Shown here piece by piece: positions 1-5,036 of a stretch of 5,036 bases of DNA (the stretch's first letter is position 1; each line of letters starts with the position of its first letter). Origin of the DNA: Bdellovibrionales bacterium (GTDB taxonomy: Bacteria > Bdellovibrionota > Bdellovibrionia > Bdellovibrionales > UBA1609); assembly GCA_020435025.1 (NCBI GenBank), contig JAGRAG010000250.1, positions 1 through 5,036 of the forward strand, in the 5' to 3' direction. A program made the translations under genes and the position numbers. The notes beneath the pieces were generated by a model. It was not told the origin of the DNA. It saw only the letters and a list, made by a program, of their open reading frames with translations, and made no database searches.

Positions 1-974
1 TGCGCGTGATTCATTCCTTAAAGGAAGCTTCTTCTGCAATAGCATCTGCAAAACGGGAAAGTCTAAACGCCTTTGGATCAGAAAAAGTCTTTTTAGAAAA
101 ATATATCGATGGGGCAAAACATATCGAGGTTCAGATTTTTGGGGACTCCGGAGGCCATGTTTTCTCACTTTTTGAAAGAGAGTGTTCCGTTCAACGGCGT
201 CATCAAAAAGTGATTGAAGAGGCCTTAAGCCCTAGTTTGAGTGATACAGAAAGACAAGAGGTTGCGGCGGTCGCTCGGAAAATTGCTAAAACAGCCAATT
301 ACAAAGGGGCCGGAACGGTCGAGTTTCTCTATCACGATAATAAATTCTATTTTATGGAGGTGAACACACGTCTTCAAGTAGAGCATCCAGTAACGGAGAT
401 GATATTGGGAGTTGATCTTGTCAAAGCACAGATTTTGACTGCGGCAGGAAGATCTTTGTTGTGGGATCAACAGGAATTGCGACCGGCGGGTCATGCAATT
501 GAGTGCCGTATTTATGTTGAAGATCCATATTTAAATGGAGTACCGAGTCTGGGGCGATTGGGTTTTTGTCACTGGCCTGCGGGTCCGGGCCGAAGATTTG
601 AAGTTGGGTTTGAAGAAGATGATGAAATCACATCCTTTTACGATGCCATGATTGCCAAGGTGGTTGTATGGGACGAGAGTCGCACGCGGGCCATTCAAAA
701 AATGAAAAGAACACTGCAAGAAACGGTTATTTTTGGATTGCAAACGAATATCCCCTATTTACTTGAAATATTGCAACACCCTGAATTTATAGATGGAAAG
801 ATGACGACCAACTTTATCAATCAATATTTTCCAACAGGCTTATGTAAGGAAGATTTGGATCGACACGATTTGGATTTAATGGATCAAGTCGAAAAGCAAA
901 TTGTTGAACCTTATAGAAACTCCGAGGGCTATTCAATAAATACAAACTCAAACCCCTGGACGGCGAATTGGTAG
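1..974 (+). CDS. Biotin carboxylase subunit of an acyl-CoA carboxylase (5' partial)
   Basis: The protein carboxylates biotin on its carrier protein using ATP and bicarbonate, in the cytoplasm. The gene is cut by the window's left edge. The frame is open from base 3, and the first residues (RVIHS) match the segment just after the glycine-rich ATP loop of this family, so about 165-170 residues are missing and the GTG at base 6 is not the start. Counting from that GTG: HIEVQ at 39-43, ERECSVQRRHQKVIEEA at 57-73, and MEVNTRLQVEHPVTE at 117-131. The last carries the equivalents of E. coli AccC E288, N290, R292, Q294, V295 and E296. GHAIECRI follows at 162-169 and SFYDAMIAK at 210-218. The tail, about 60 residues beyond the domain, ends in NPWTANW, resembling the SPW..GW element that follows the carboxylase domain in fused methylcrotonyl-CoA carboxylase alpha chains. 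Downstream HMG-CoA lyase favours methylcrotonyl-CoA as substrate; acetyl- or propionyl-CoA is not excluded. Confidence 0.95.
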   Translation, partial: RVIHSLKEASSAIASAKRESLNAFGSEKVFLEKYIDGAKHIEVQIFGDSGGHVFSLFERECSVQRRHQKVIEEALSPSLSDTERQEVAAVARKIAKTANYKGAGTVEFLYHDNKFYFMEVNTRLQVEHPVTEMILGVDLVKAQILTAAGRSLLWDQQELRPAGHAIECRIYVEDPYLNGVPSLGRLGFCHWPAGPGRRFEVGFEEDDEITSFYDAMIAKVVVWDESRTRAIQKMKRTLQETVIFGLQTNIPYLLEILQHPEFIDGKMTTNFINQYFPTGLCKEDLDRHDLDLMDQVEKQIVEPYRNSEGYSINTNSNPWTANW

Positions 975-982
975 GTGCACAG
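973..982 (+). promoter_or_regulatory. Ribosome binding site deciding the carrier-protein start
   Basis: AGGTG at 973-977 lies 5 nt before the ATG at 983 and overlaps the TAG stop of the biotin carboxylase gene. It favours ATG 983 over the in-frame TTG at 968. It also suggests that translation of the two genes is coupled. Confidence 0.5.
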
Positions 983-1363
983 ATGAAACCAATATATATG
1001 GAAGTAAACGGCGAAAGTAAAAAAGTATTTGCACAAAAAATAAATGGAGCACTGTGGGTCCATGTTGACGGAAAAACATTAATGAGACCCCTTCTAACAA
1101 AAAAGAGCCGTAACCATAATAAACATGTCACGGCCAACGAGCCAGGAGTGCTCACCGCGCCAATGCCGGGAAAAATTTTAGAAGTGAAGATAAAAGTCGG
1201 CGATGATGTCTGTGAAGGTCAAATCTTAGTTGTCATGGAAGCGATGAAAATGGAGTACAGTTTAAAATCCGATATTGATGGCAAAATTAAATCAATTTCA
1301 GTCAATGTCGGAGATCAGGTAACATTAGGAAGAAAGTTAGCTGAGGTCTCGTCGAATGGTTAA
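983..1363 (+). CDS. Biotin carboxyl carrier protein (biotin/lipoyl-attachment domain)
   Basis: This 126-residue protein is the carrier whose biotinylated lysine shuttles CO2 from the biotin carboxylase to a carboxyltransferase. The biotinyl domain spans about residues 55-122: TAPMPGKILEVKIKVGD opens it and MEAMKME holds the biotin-acceptor lysine, K89. A second half follows with KIKSISVNVGDQV. Residues 1-36 (MEVNGESKKV, ALWVHVDGKTL) resemble the beta-strand part of the BT region preceding the carrier domain in fused MCC/PCC alpha subunits. Residues 37-55 form a polar, basic linker rather than the usual Pro/Ala-rich hinge. The ATG at 983 is chosen for its Shine-Dalgarno; a TTG at 968 would give 131 residues and a 7-nt overlap. 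The gene lies 8 nt after the biotin carboxylase and overlaps HMG-CoA lyase by 8 nt, so the three are almost certainly cotranscribed. It may be the detached C-terminal half of an alpha chain. Confidence 0.9.
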   Translation: MKPIYMEVNGESKKVFAQKINGALWVHVDGKTLMRPLLTKKSRNHNKHVTANEPGVLTAPMPGKILEVKIKVGDDVCEGQILVVMEAMKMEYSLKSDIDGKIKSISVNVGDQVTLGRKLAEVSSNG

Positions 1364-2282
1364 AAAAGTAAAGATTGTCGAAGTAGGAGTCCGGGATGGA
1401 CTACAAAACGAAGCTGTGCCGCTCTCTGTAGAGACACGTTTAGAAATGATCAATGATTTAGTAGAAGCCGGATTAAAGCATATCGAAGTCGGTGCCTTTG
1501 TCTCTCCGAAATGGGTTCCGCAGATGAAAGGAACCTCGGAAATCGTAGCTACATTAAAACATAACTCCTCGCCCAAAGTTTTTGCAAGCCACTATTCTGT
1601 ACTTGTCCCGAACCTTAGAGGAATGGAAGATGCTTTGAAAAGTGGTATTAAAGAAGTAGCAATATTCGGTTCTTGCTCCGAGGGTTTTTCGAAAAGAAAT
1701 ATCAACTGTACGATAAAAGAAAGCTTTTCTCGATTTCACGAAGTCATGGATGTGGCAAAAAAACATAAAATTAGGGTTCGAGGCTACTTAAGTACAGCTT
1801 TTGGATGCCCTTATGATGGTGATGTGTCCTCCACGTATGTCGTGAAGCTGGTTGAAAAAATGCTGGACTTAGGAGTTTATGAAGTTTCTATAGGCGACAC
1901 CATCGGGGTGGCCGTGCCGTCTGATGTACGTGAGTTGTTAAAAAAATTAAGCTCTCGAAATATTCCTTTCCATCAAATCGCTATGCATTTCCATGACACT
2001 CGAGGAACGGCCTTGGCTAATGTTTTGGCAAGCTTGGACCTTGGTATTAGAGTCTTTGACTCTTCAGTAGGTGGACTAGGAGGTTGTCCCTATGCTGAAG
2101 GAGCACTGGGTAATCTGGCGACTGAAGATTTAGCCTACATGCTTCAAAAAATGGGATACAAAACAGATCTAAATATTGAAAAACTAATTGAGATCCGCAA
2201 ATGGATCAGCCGAAAGTTAGATCGACCTTTACCTTCTCACGTAGGCGTAGCAGGCCTTCCTAAGCAAAAGCCTTTTTTATAG
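1356..2282 (+). CDS. mvaB: Hydroxymethylglutaryl-CoA lyase
   Basis: The enzyme cleaves (S)-3-hydroxy-3-methylglutaryl-CoA to acetoacetate and acetyl-CoA, the last step of leucine degradation, in the cytoplasm. The protein is complete at 308 residues, normal for the bacterial family, and is one DRE-TIM-type barrel. Visible signatures are VEVGVRDGLQNE at 8-19 (catalytic R13 and D14), E44 in HIEVGAFVSPKWVPQM, GCPYDGD at 150-156, and the metal-binding pair H211/H213 in MHFHDTRG. The G-loop GGLGGCPYA at 239-247 carries the active-site cysteine C244. Most homologues have Pro where V12 precedes the RD pair; the other motifs are intact, so it should be active. The ATG at 1356 is preceded by GAGG at 1343-1346 (9-nt spacing), and the start overlaps the carrier-protein stop by 8 nt, implying translational coupling. 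With the carboxylase genes upstream it argues for a liu-type leucine or isovalerate operon. Homocitrate synthase-like lyases are a less likely reading given the cysteine G-loop. Confidence 0.96.
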   Translation: MVKKVKIVEVGVRDGLQNEAVPLSVETRLEMINDLVEAGLKHIEVGAFVSPKWVPQMKGTSEIVATLKHNSSPKVFASHYSVLVPNLRGMEDALKSGIKEVAIFGSCSEGFSKRNINCTIKESFSRFHEVMDVAKKHKIRVRGYLSTAFGCPYDGDVSSTYVVKLVEKMLDLGVYEVSIGDTIGVAVPSDVRELLKKLSSRNIPFHQIAMHFHDTRGTALANVLASLDLGIRVFDSSVGGLGGCPYAEGALGNLATEDLAYMLQKMGYKTDLNIEKLIEIRKWISRKLDRPLPSHVGVAGLPKQKPFL

Positions 2283-2293
2283 TTTGTTATTAG

Positions 2294-2309
2294 AGCAAGT
2301 TTTGCTTTT
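2294..2309 (+). terminator. Weak candidate intrinsic terminator after HMG-CoA lyase
   Basis: AGCAA (2294-2298) and TTGCT (2302-2306) form a 5-bp stem with a 3-nt loop, followed by a four-T run (2306-2309). It starts 12 nt after the lyase stop codon. The stem is short and AT-rich, so termination may be inefficient. Confidence 0.35.
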
Positions 2310-2313
2310 CAGA

Positions 2314-2344
2314 CCAATATCGCATTTCACTCTTGAAATATTGG
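2314..2344 (+). repeat. Bulged inverted repeat (hairpin) ahead of the kinase gene
   Basis: CCAAT (2314-2318) pairs with ATTGG (2340-2344), and ATTTCA (2324-2329) pairs with TGAAAT (2334-2339). The loop is the 4-nt CTCT, with a one-sided 5-nt bulge (ATCGC, 2319-2323). The result is 11 base pairs with no T-tract. The right arm overlaps the proposed -35 of the downstream gene, so it could be a regulator-binding site or part of the operon's 3' end. Confidence 0.35.
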
Positions 2345-2369
2345 CTGATTCAGCAAGTTCGCTTACTAT
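2341..2369 (+). promoter_or_regulatory. Candidate sigma-70-type promoter for the receiver-kinase gene
   Basis: TTGGCT (2341-2346, 4/6 to TTGACA) and TACTAT (2364-2369, 4/6 to TATAAT) are separated by 17 nt. Transcription would begin near 2376, leaving a leader of about 17 nt before the ATG at 2393. A GGCGGA stretch at 2380-2385 could serve as a weak ribosome binding site. The call rests only on hexamer similarity and spacing. Confidence 0.35.
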
Positions 2370-2392
2370 TAAACGGTTAGGCGGAAAAAAGT

Positions 2393-3511
2393 ATGAAAGG
2401 CAACAAACAAGTGCGCGAAAGGATATTCATTGTTGATGATATGGAGATCAATATCAAAATTGCACTCCATGCCTTGAAAGATGAAAATTATGAGGTTTAT
2501 ACGTTTAAAGATCCTCGGGAAGCCTACGAAAAGATGCGAGAGTTACGCCCCCATCTGTTTTTGCTAGACGTTGAAATGCCTCATATGACAGGGATAGATT
2601 TAGCCAGAAAAATTCGTGAGGAGTACATCTACAAAGAAGCTCCCATTATTTTCATTACAACATTAGATGATGAAAAAACAATGAAAGCCGCCTATGACGC
2701 CGGGGCCACAGACTTTCTCAATAAACCATTTAATCACTTAGAGCTAACCTTACGTGTGCGGAGTGTTTTAAGAACGTTTATGTTAGCCAATAAGGTTCAG
2801 AAGACCAATCGGACCTTAGAAATAAAGGCGAGTGACATTGCCTCTTTAAATAGAATATTAGTGCACGACCTTGCAGGTCAGATCCAGAAGTTGCAACTTT
2901 ATGGATCGTTGATTGAAAAAGGCCAATTAGATTTGGAAAAATACAATGCGTCTGTGAACACAATGTGTGAGATTATTGATCATGTGCGTGAAATGTTAGC
3001 ATTAGAAGAAGGAAAGCATCAGTTGGACCTTACACCGGTGAGTGTGCTAGATGCCGTTCTTGAAGCTTTTGCTAACGTTGAGGAGCAAGCAAATAAAAAG
3101 AAGGTAAATATTAAAATAAGAAAAGAGACTCTGGAAGGTGTGGATATCATCGCGCACAAGAAGTCTTTGAAAAATCAGGTTATCACTAATGTCTTAACGA
3201 ATGCGATCAAATTTAGTTTTCCTGAAAAAGATATCGTGATTTCAGGAGCCTCTGTGAACGACCATTTTGTGCTCGAGATTAAAGATTTTGGAACGGGCAT
3301 TCCGGATGAAATACTGAAAGATCTTTTTAACAAATATCTTAAAACGACAACTACTGGAACAGATATGGAAAAGGGAACGGGTTTTGGCATGCCTCTTGTG
3401 AAAACCTATATGGAGCACTACCATGGTAGTATCGAAGTGATCACCAAGTACGATCCCAAGCCCGAAGCCGTTTCAGGTACATTGATGAAGCTCTATTTTA
3501 ATAAATCATAG
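2393..3511 (+). CDS. Receiver-histidine kinase protein (REC-HK, no sensor or membrane domain)
   Basis: This 372-residue soluble signalling protein has its receiver domain first. Residues 10-125 are a CheY-like receiver: acidic pair D15/D16, phosphoacceptor D59 in FLLDVEMP, T89 in FITT, and K111 in NKPF. A helical linker (about 126-150) leads to a dimerisation segment with the H-box SLNRILVHDLAG, acceptor H158. The ATPase domain follows (about 215-370): N-box NVLTNAIKFS with N266 and N270, G1 box DFGTGIP (298-304), and G2 box GTGFGMP (328-334). All residues needed for phosphorylation appear present. The H-box lacks the usual Pro a few residues after His. There is no signal peptide or transmembrane segment, so an upstream kinase presumably phosphorylates the receiver and controls the kinase output. 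No partner response regulator lies beside it, and the signal and target are unknown. The ATG at 2393 is the first start, with a weak GGCGGA upstream. Confidence 0.92.
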   Translation: MKGNKQVRERIFIVDDMEINIKIALHALKDENYEVYTFKDPREAYEKMRELRPHLFLLDVEMPHMTGIDLARKIREEYIYKEAPIIFITTLDDEKTMKAAYDAGATDFLNKPFNHLELTLRVRSVLRTFMLANKVQKTNRTLEIKASDIASLNRILVHDLAGQIQKLQLYGSLIEKGQLDLEKYNASVNTMCEIIDHVREMLALEEGKHQLDLTPVSVLDAVLEAFANVEEQANKKKVNIKIRKETLEGVDIIAHKKSLKNQVITNVLTNAIKFSFPEKDIVISGASVNDHFVLEIKDFGTGIPDEILKDLFNKYLKTTTTGTDMEKGTGFGMPLVKTYMEHYHGSIEVITKYDPKPEAVSGTLMKLYFNKS

Positions 3512-3594
3512 GGCCTATTCCTTTTTTAATATTATCGCACTTGAGCTGTTGGAGCTGGTACCCTTTGAGTAATGACATAGAGCGATTTTCTTAG

Positions 3595-3612
3595 TTGTTT
3601 TTTTAAAAACAA
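3595..3612 (+). repeat. AT-rich inverted repeat in the leader between kinase and barrel genes
   Basis: TTGTTTTT (3595-3602) and AAAAACAA (3605-3612) are perfectly complementary with a 2-nt spacer. The stem has almost no GC, so it is a poor terminator. It may act as a weak terminator, an UP-like AT tract, or nothing at all. No classical terminator was found after the kinase stop at 3511. Confidence 0.25.
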
Positions 3613-3624
3613 ACAAGGCGATCT

Positions 3625-3656
3625 TTGACAGAACCAAACGGACCTGCAAGGATAAT
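3625..3656 (+). promoter_or_regulatory. Possible promoter of the outer-membrane protein gene (non-standard spacing)
   Basis: A perfect TTGACA occurs at 3625-3630 and GATAAT (5/6 to TATAAT) at 3651-3656, but the spacer is 20 nt, longer than the usual 16-18. The elements may therefore need an activator, or one of them is coincidental. Transcription would begin near 3663, a short distance before the Shine-Dalgarno. Confidence 0.25.
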
Positions 3657-3669
3657 TTGATTTATCAAA
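3656..3669 (+). promoter_or_regulatory. Palindromic possible operator before the outer-membrane protein gene
   Basis: TTTGAT (3656-3661) and ATCAAA (3664-3669) form a perfect 6-bp inverted repeat with a TT centre. It lies directly after the GATAAT hexamer and just before the Shine-Dalgarno. The position suits a repressor site or a small RNA hairpin in the leader. Chance occurrence of an AT-rich palindrome cannot be ruled out. Confidence 0.3.
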
Positions 3670-3672
3670 CGG

Positions 3673-3682
3673 GGAGGGTTTT
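3673..3682 (+). promoter_or_regulatory. Strong ribosome binding site deciding a GTG start
   Basis: GGAGG (3673-3677), inside a GGGGAGGG run, sits 5 nt before the GTG at 3683. An in-frame TAA at 3653 limits upstream extension. This and the signal peptide beginning at the GTG fix the start codon. Confidence 0.7.
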
Positions 3683-4534
3683 GTGTTAAGATTGATAATA
3701 GTGGTTGTTTTGGCCATATCTACTTTTAATGTTTGGGCAAAGGGAACAACGACGGTAACAGAGAGCAACGACGTAACAGATTCTGCAGTTACAAATGCTA
3801 AGCTAAAAGCCATGAGGGGTTCGGAATCTCCACTATCTATTAAAATGAGAATGAAATATCTTGGTGCCGGCGTTGACAATCTTGGGAGTGGAGCGAGGCC
3901 TAATCCTGATAATAATGTGGTGCCACCAGAAACTGAGCTTCAGGGGACTGTTGCTTTTAGCTATCGTTTAAATAGCCATTCGACTGTGAGTGCCGGTACG
4001 GGCATCTCTTTTTTACAGCCGGAAGAAGAAGGTTTTAATCGCTCTGAAACTTATGAACCCTATATTCAGTATGATAGAACTCACAAGACTTGGGGCATGG
4101 AGCATGATACTTATGGAAAGATTGGGTATTATACCGGTCGAAGTCGTGAGGCAGGGCGAGATCTTCATTTCGTTGTGGGAGACTATTTTGTAAAACCGTT
4201 GGAAGGAACACGATTTTCCGTGGGTGTAGATTTCGGCATAGGAGCAAAAACGTTTACGAAGTATAACGGTGATGATTATGATTGGGGTTGGGGACTATCG
4301 CCTTTTGCTGAATATAAAATATCAGATAGTTTTAATGCAACGCTAATGATTACCACCGGCGGTTCGCACTATCGCAGAGGTGAGTTGCTCAGTGACACCA
4401 TATTTGCAGAGTTTGGTTTAGGCTATTCTTTAACGGATGTTGTTTACATTAACCCAGTGGTTGCGATGTATCCTGAAAGCCCAGATTTAGAAACGACAAC
4501 GATTTCTATTGATACAATTGTGAGTGCGTTTTAA
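3683..4534 (+). CDS. Predicted outer-membrane beta-barrel protein of unknown function
   Basis: I do not recognise a named family. The 283-residue product starts with a Sec signal peptide: MLR, then the hydrophobic run LIIVVVLAIS, with a likely cleavage after VWA at residue 19. The mature protein has no cysteine, so it is not a lipoprotein. After a polar, Thr/Ser-rich segment (20-48), the chain is built of alternating hydrophobic/polar stretches rich in Gly, Tyr and Phe. By eye there are about 12, near 50-62, 83-98, 100-111, 122-132, 143-153, 159-170, 176-190, 201-213, 216-226, 237-248, 253-263 and 270-283. It ends in Phe, the usual BAM-recognition signature of outer-membrane barrels. Segment 64-84 (Asn/Pro/Gly-rich) looks like an extracellular loop. 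The size and strand count fit a small porin-like or structural barrel, but the exact strand number and any substrate are inference. It appears to be its own transcription unit, with a GTG start behind a very strong Shine-Dalgarno. Confidence 0.8.
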   Translation: MLRLIIVVVLAISTFNVWAKGTTTVTESNDVTDSAVTNAKLKAMRGSESPLSIKMRMKYLGAGVDNLGSGARPNPDNNVVPPETELQGTVAFSYRLNSHSTVSAGTGISFLQPEEEGFNRSETYEPYIQYDRTHKTWGMEHDTYGKIGYYTGRSREAGRDLHFVVGDYFVKPLEGTRFSVGVDFGIGAKTFTKYNGDDYDWGWGLSPFAEYKISDSFNATLMITTGGSHYRRGELLSDTIFAEFGLGYSLTDVVYINPVVAMYPESPDLETTTISIDTIVSAF

Positions 4535-4596
4535 GGCCTACAGCAAAAGGTTTTTGATCTAGATTCATCCTGTCTTAGATATTTTTCTTTAATAGT

Positions 4597-4692
4597 AAGA
4601 AGGCCATTTTGGCCTCGCCTTGATAAGCCTCAGGGCCCCCTAGGCCCCCCAAGGCGGGCCCCCTGGGCGGGGCCCCACTAGGCGGCCTTTTT
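4597..4692 (+). terminator. Intrinsic terminator of the barrel gene, with an enlarged GC-rich loop
   Basis: The left arm AAGAAGGCC (4597-4605) pairs with GGCCTTTTT (4684-4692): nine pairs including one G-T, with the T5 tract forming the end of the right arm. Between the arms sit further stems, such as AGGCCA/TGGCCT (4601-4606/4610-4615), which competes with the outer stem. Bases 4611-4622 pair with 4650-4660 (11 pairs, one bulge). GGGCCCC (4656-4662) pairs with GGGGCCC (4669-4675). On the opposite strand the AGGCCA/TGGCCT hairpin is followed by a short T-rich tract, so it might stop transcription from the right too. The internal material looks inserted (see the repeat at 4616-4683). Confidence 0.6.
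4616..4683. repeat. GC-rich palindromic insert, possible miniature or REP-like element
   Basis: This 68-nt segment is about 76% G+C (52 of 68 counted), in a window whose genes are AT-rich. It is flanked by the direct repeat GGCCT (4611-4615 and 4684-4688) and its ends read CGCCT and AGGC(G). Removing one repeat copy plus the segment restores a textbook terminator, AAGAAGGCC-ATTTT-GGCCTTTTT. Inside are a 9-bp direct repeat GGGCCCCCT (4633-4641, 4656-4664), a CTAGG pair (4640-4644, 4678-4682), and the hairpin GGGCCCC/GGGGCCC. It encodes nothing obvious. Mobility is inferred from the flanking repeat; slippage or assembly error in GC-rich DNA is an alternative. Confidence 0.45.
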
Positions 4693-5036
4693 AAAGATGC
4701 TAGAGGAACATTGTTTGCATGATTTTAAATTGTGAGAACGCTCGCTGTCTTTTGGTTTATTGTGCAAATTTATGCCGTTTCTTGGGTTGTTTCCGGGGTG
4801 TTGTCGGAACGGCTTTGTCATAATTCCAGGGTTGTCAATCATTTGATCATTTCTAGGTCGACAGGATGGATTCCTGCGTGTTGGTCTCCATTTAAACTCA
4901 ATGCTGGTCAACCAAATAAAGAGAGTCATAAGTGGGCGGTTCAGCTAAACTCTCTAAAGGCTTCAGACGAACTCAGTCCGAACTTTTCTATGACAAATCC
5001 TATAAATATTTACATAGATGAGTGGCGGGAACAGAT
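4693..5036. other. Region without a convincing gene
   Basis: No ORF here has both a plausible start signal and recognisable sequence. Local inverted repeats are GCCGTTTC/GGAACGGC (4774-4781, 4806-4813; one G-T pair), CAGGA/TCCTG (4862-4866, 4872-4876), AGAGAGT/ACTCTCT (4920-4926, 4949-4955), and a mismatched stem at 4962-4982. A TATAAA occurs at 5001-5006 without a good -35 hexamer. An ATG at 5018, overlapping a TGA in ATGA, could begin a + strand gene leaving the window, but has no Shine-Dalgarno. A minus-strand frame open from the right edge to a stop at 4963-4965 could equally be a gene end. Nothing decides between these. Confidence 0.5.
4920..4955. repeat. Inverted repeat AGAGAGT/ACTCTCT
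   Basis: A perfect 7-bp inverted repeat (4920-4926 and 4949-4955) is separated by 22 nt. It could be an RNA hairpin or a spaced protein-binding site. Length alone does not make it significant. Confidence 0.25.

Noticed and set aside
968..982. TTG start of the carrier protein at 968
   Set aside because: There is no Shine-Dalgarno at the right distance, while ATG 983 has AGGTG 5 nt upstream.
817..1155. Long minus-strand ORF across the carboxylase/carrier junction
   Set aside because: It is antisense to two well-supported coding regions with clear family motifs, and its translation shows no domain. It is a shadow ORF.
3532..3879. Minus-strand ORF covering the barrel gene's leader and start
   Set aside because: It lies opposite a strong Shine-Dalgarno and signal peptide and has no recognisable domain, so chance is the better explanation.
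4616..4683. CRISPR array or tandem repeat reading of the GC-rich block
   Set aside because: The internal repeats are only 9 bp and occur twice, with no regular unique spacers, so it does not fit an array.
4678..4929. Minus-strand 83-codon ORF (ATG at 4929, stop at 4678)
   Set aside because: It has no Shine-Dalgarno, no recognisable motif and a polar, low-complexity composition, and its stop falls inside the GC-rich insert. The AGGCCA/TGGCCT hairpin beyond it could serve as its terminator, which is the only point in its favour.
4962..4982. tRNA-like arm (7-nt loop on a mismatched 7-bp stem)
   Set aside because: No acceptor stem or T-arm with GTTCRA can be arranged around it, so it is not a tRNA.
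4932..5021. Plus-strand 29-residue ORF from GTG 4932 whose TGA overlaps ATG 5018 (ATGA)
   Set aside because: The overlap resembles translational coupling, but the ORF is very short, has only a GAGAG-like site upstream and no homology I recognise. The following frame has just six codons in the window.

Overview
The window comes from a moderately AT-rich bacterial chromosome with short intergenic gaps, Shine-Dalgarno-led starts and a signal-peptide-bearing outer-membrane protein, so the host is a diderm (Gram-negative) bacterium. A leucine-catabolism gene set, a receiver-first histidine kinase with an 'HDLA' H-box, and a small barrel ending in Phe would fit a Bdellovibrio-like or other delta-proteobacterial-grade predator or heterotroph. 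That placement is an impression from the proteins, not a demonstrated assignment. All confident genes lie on the + strand.

Bases 1-2282 are the distal part of an acyl-CoA carboxylase / leucine-degradation operon: the C-terminal two thirds of a biotin carboxylase, a small biotin carboxyl carrier protein (biotinylation motif AMKM), and a complete HMG-CoA lyase. They are packed with an 8-nt gap and an 8-nt overlap. Together they suggest 3-methylcrotonyl-CoA carboxylase feeding HMG-CoA lyase, giving acetoacetate plus acetyl-CoA. The carboxyltransferase and the acyl-CoA dehydrogenase and hydratase expected for the pathway would lie upstream of the window. The carboxylase and carrier proteins read like two halves of one fused MCC alpha chain; one extra base near 971 would join them.

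Bases 2283-2392 hold a weak terminator, a bulged hairpin and a candidate promoter. Bases 2393-3511 encode a soluble two-domain protein with an N-terminal receiver and a C-terminal histidine kinase. Bases 3512-3682 form a leader with a perfect TTTGAT-TT-ATCAAA palindrome and a strong Shine-Dalgarno. Bases 3683-4534 encode a predicted outer-membrane beta-barrel protein of unknown function.

Bases 4535-5036 contain no convincing gene. The most unusual object is at 4597-4692: a textbook intrinsic terminator whose right arm appears to be split by a 68-nt, roughly 76% GC, palindrome-rich insert. The insert is flanked by a 5-bp direct repeat (GGCCT), has CGCCT/AGGCG ends, and looks like a miniature mobile or REP-like element. 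The remaining right end shows only weak inverted repeats and short dubious ORFs.
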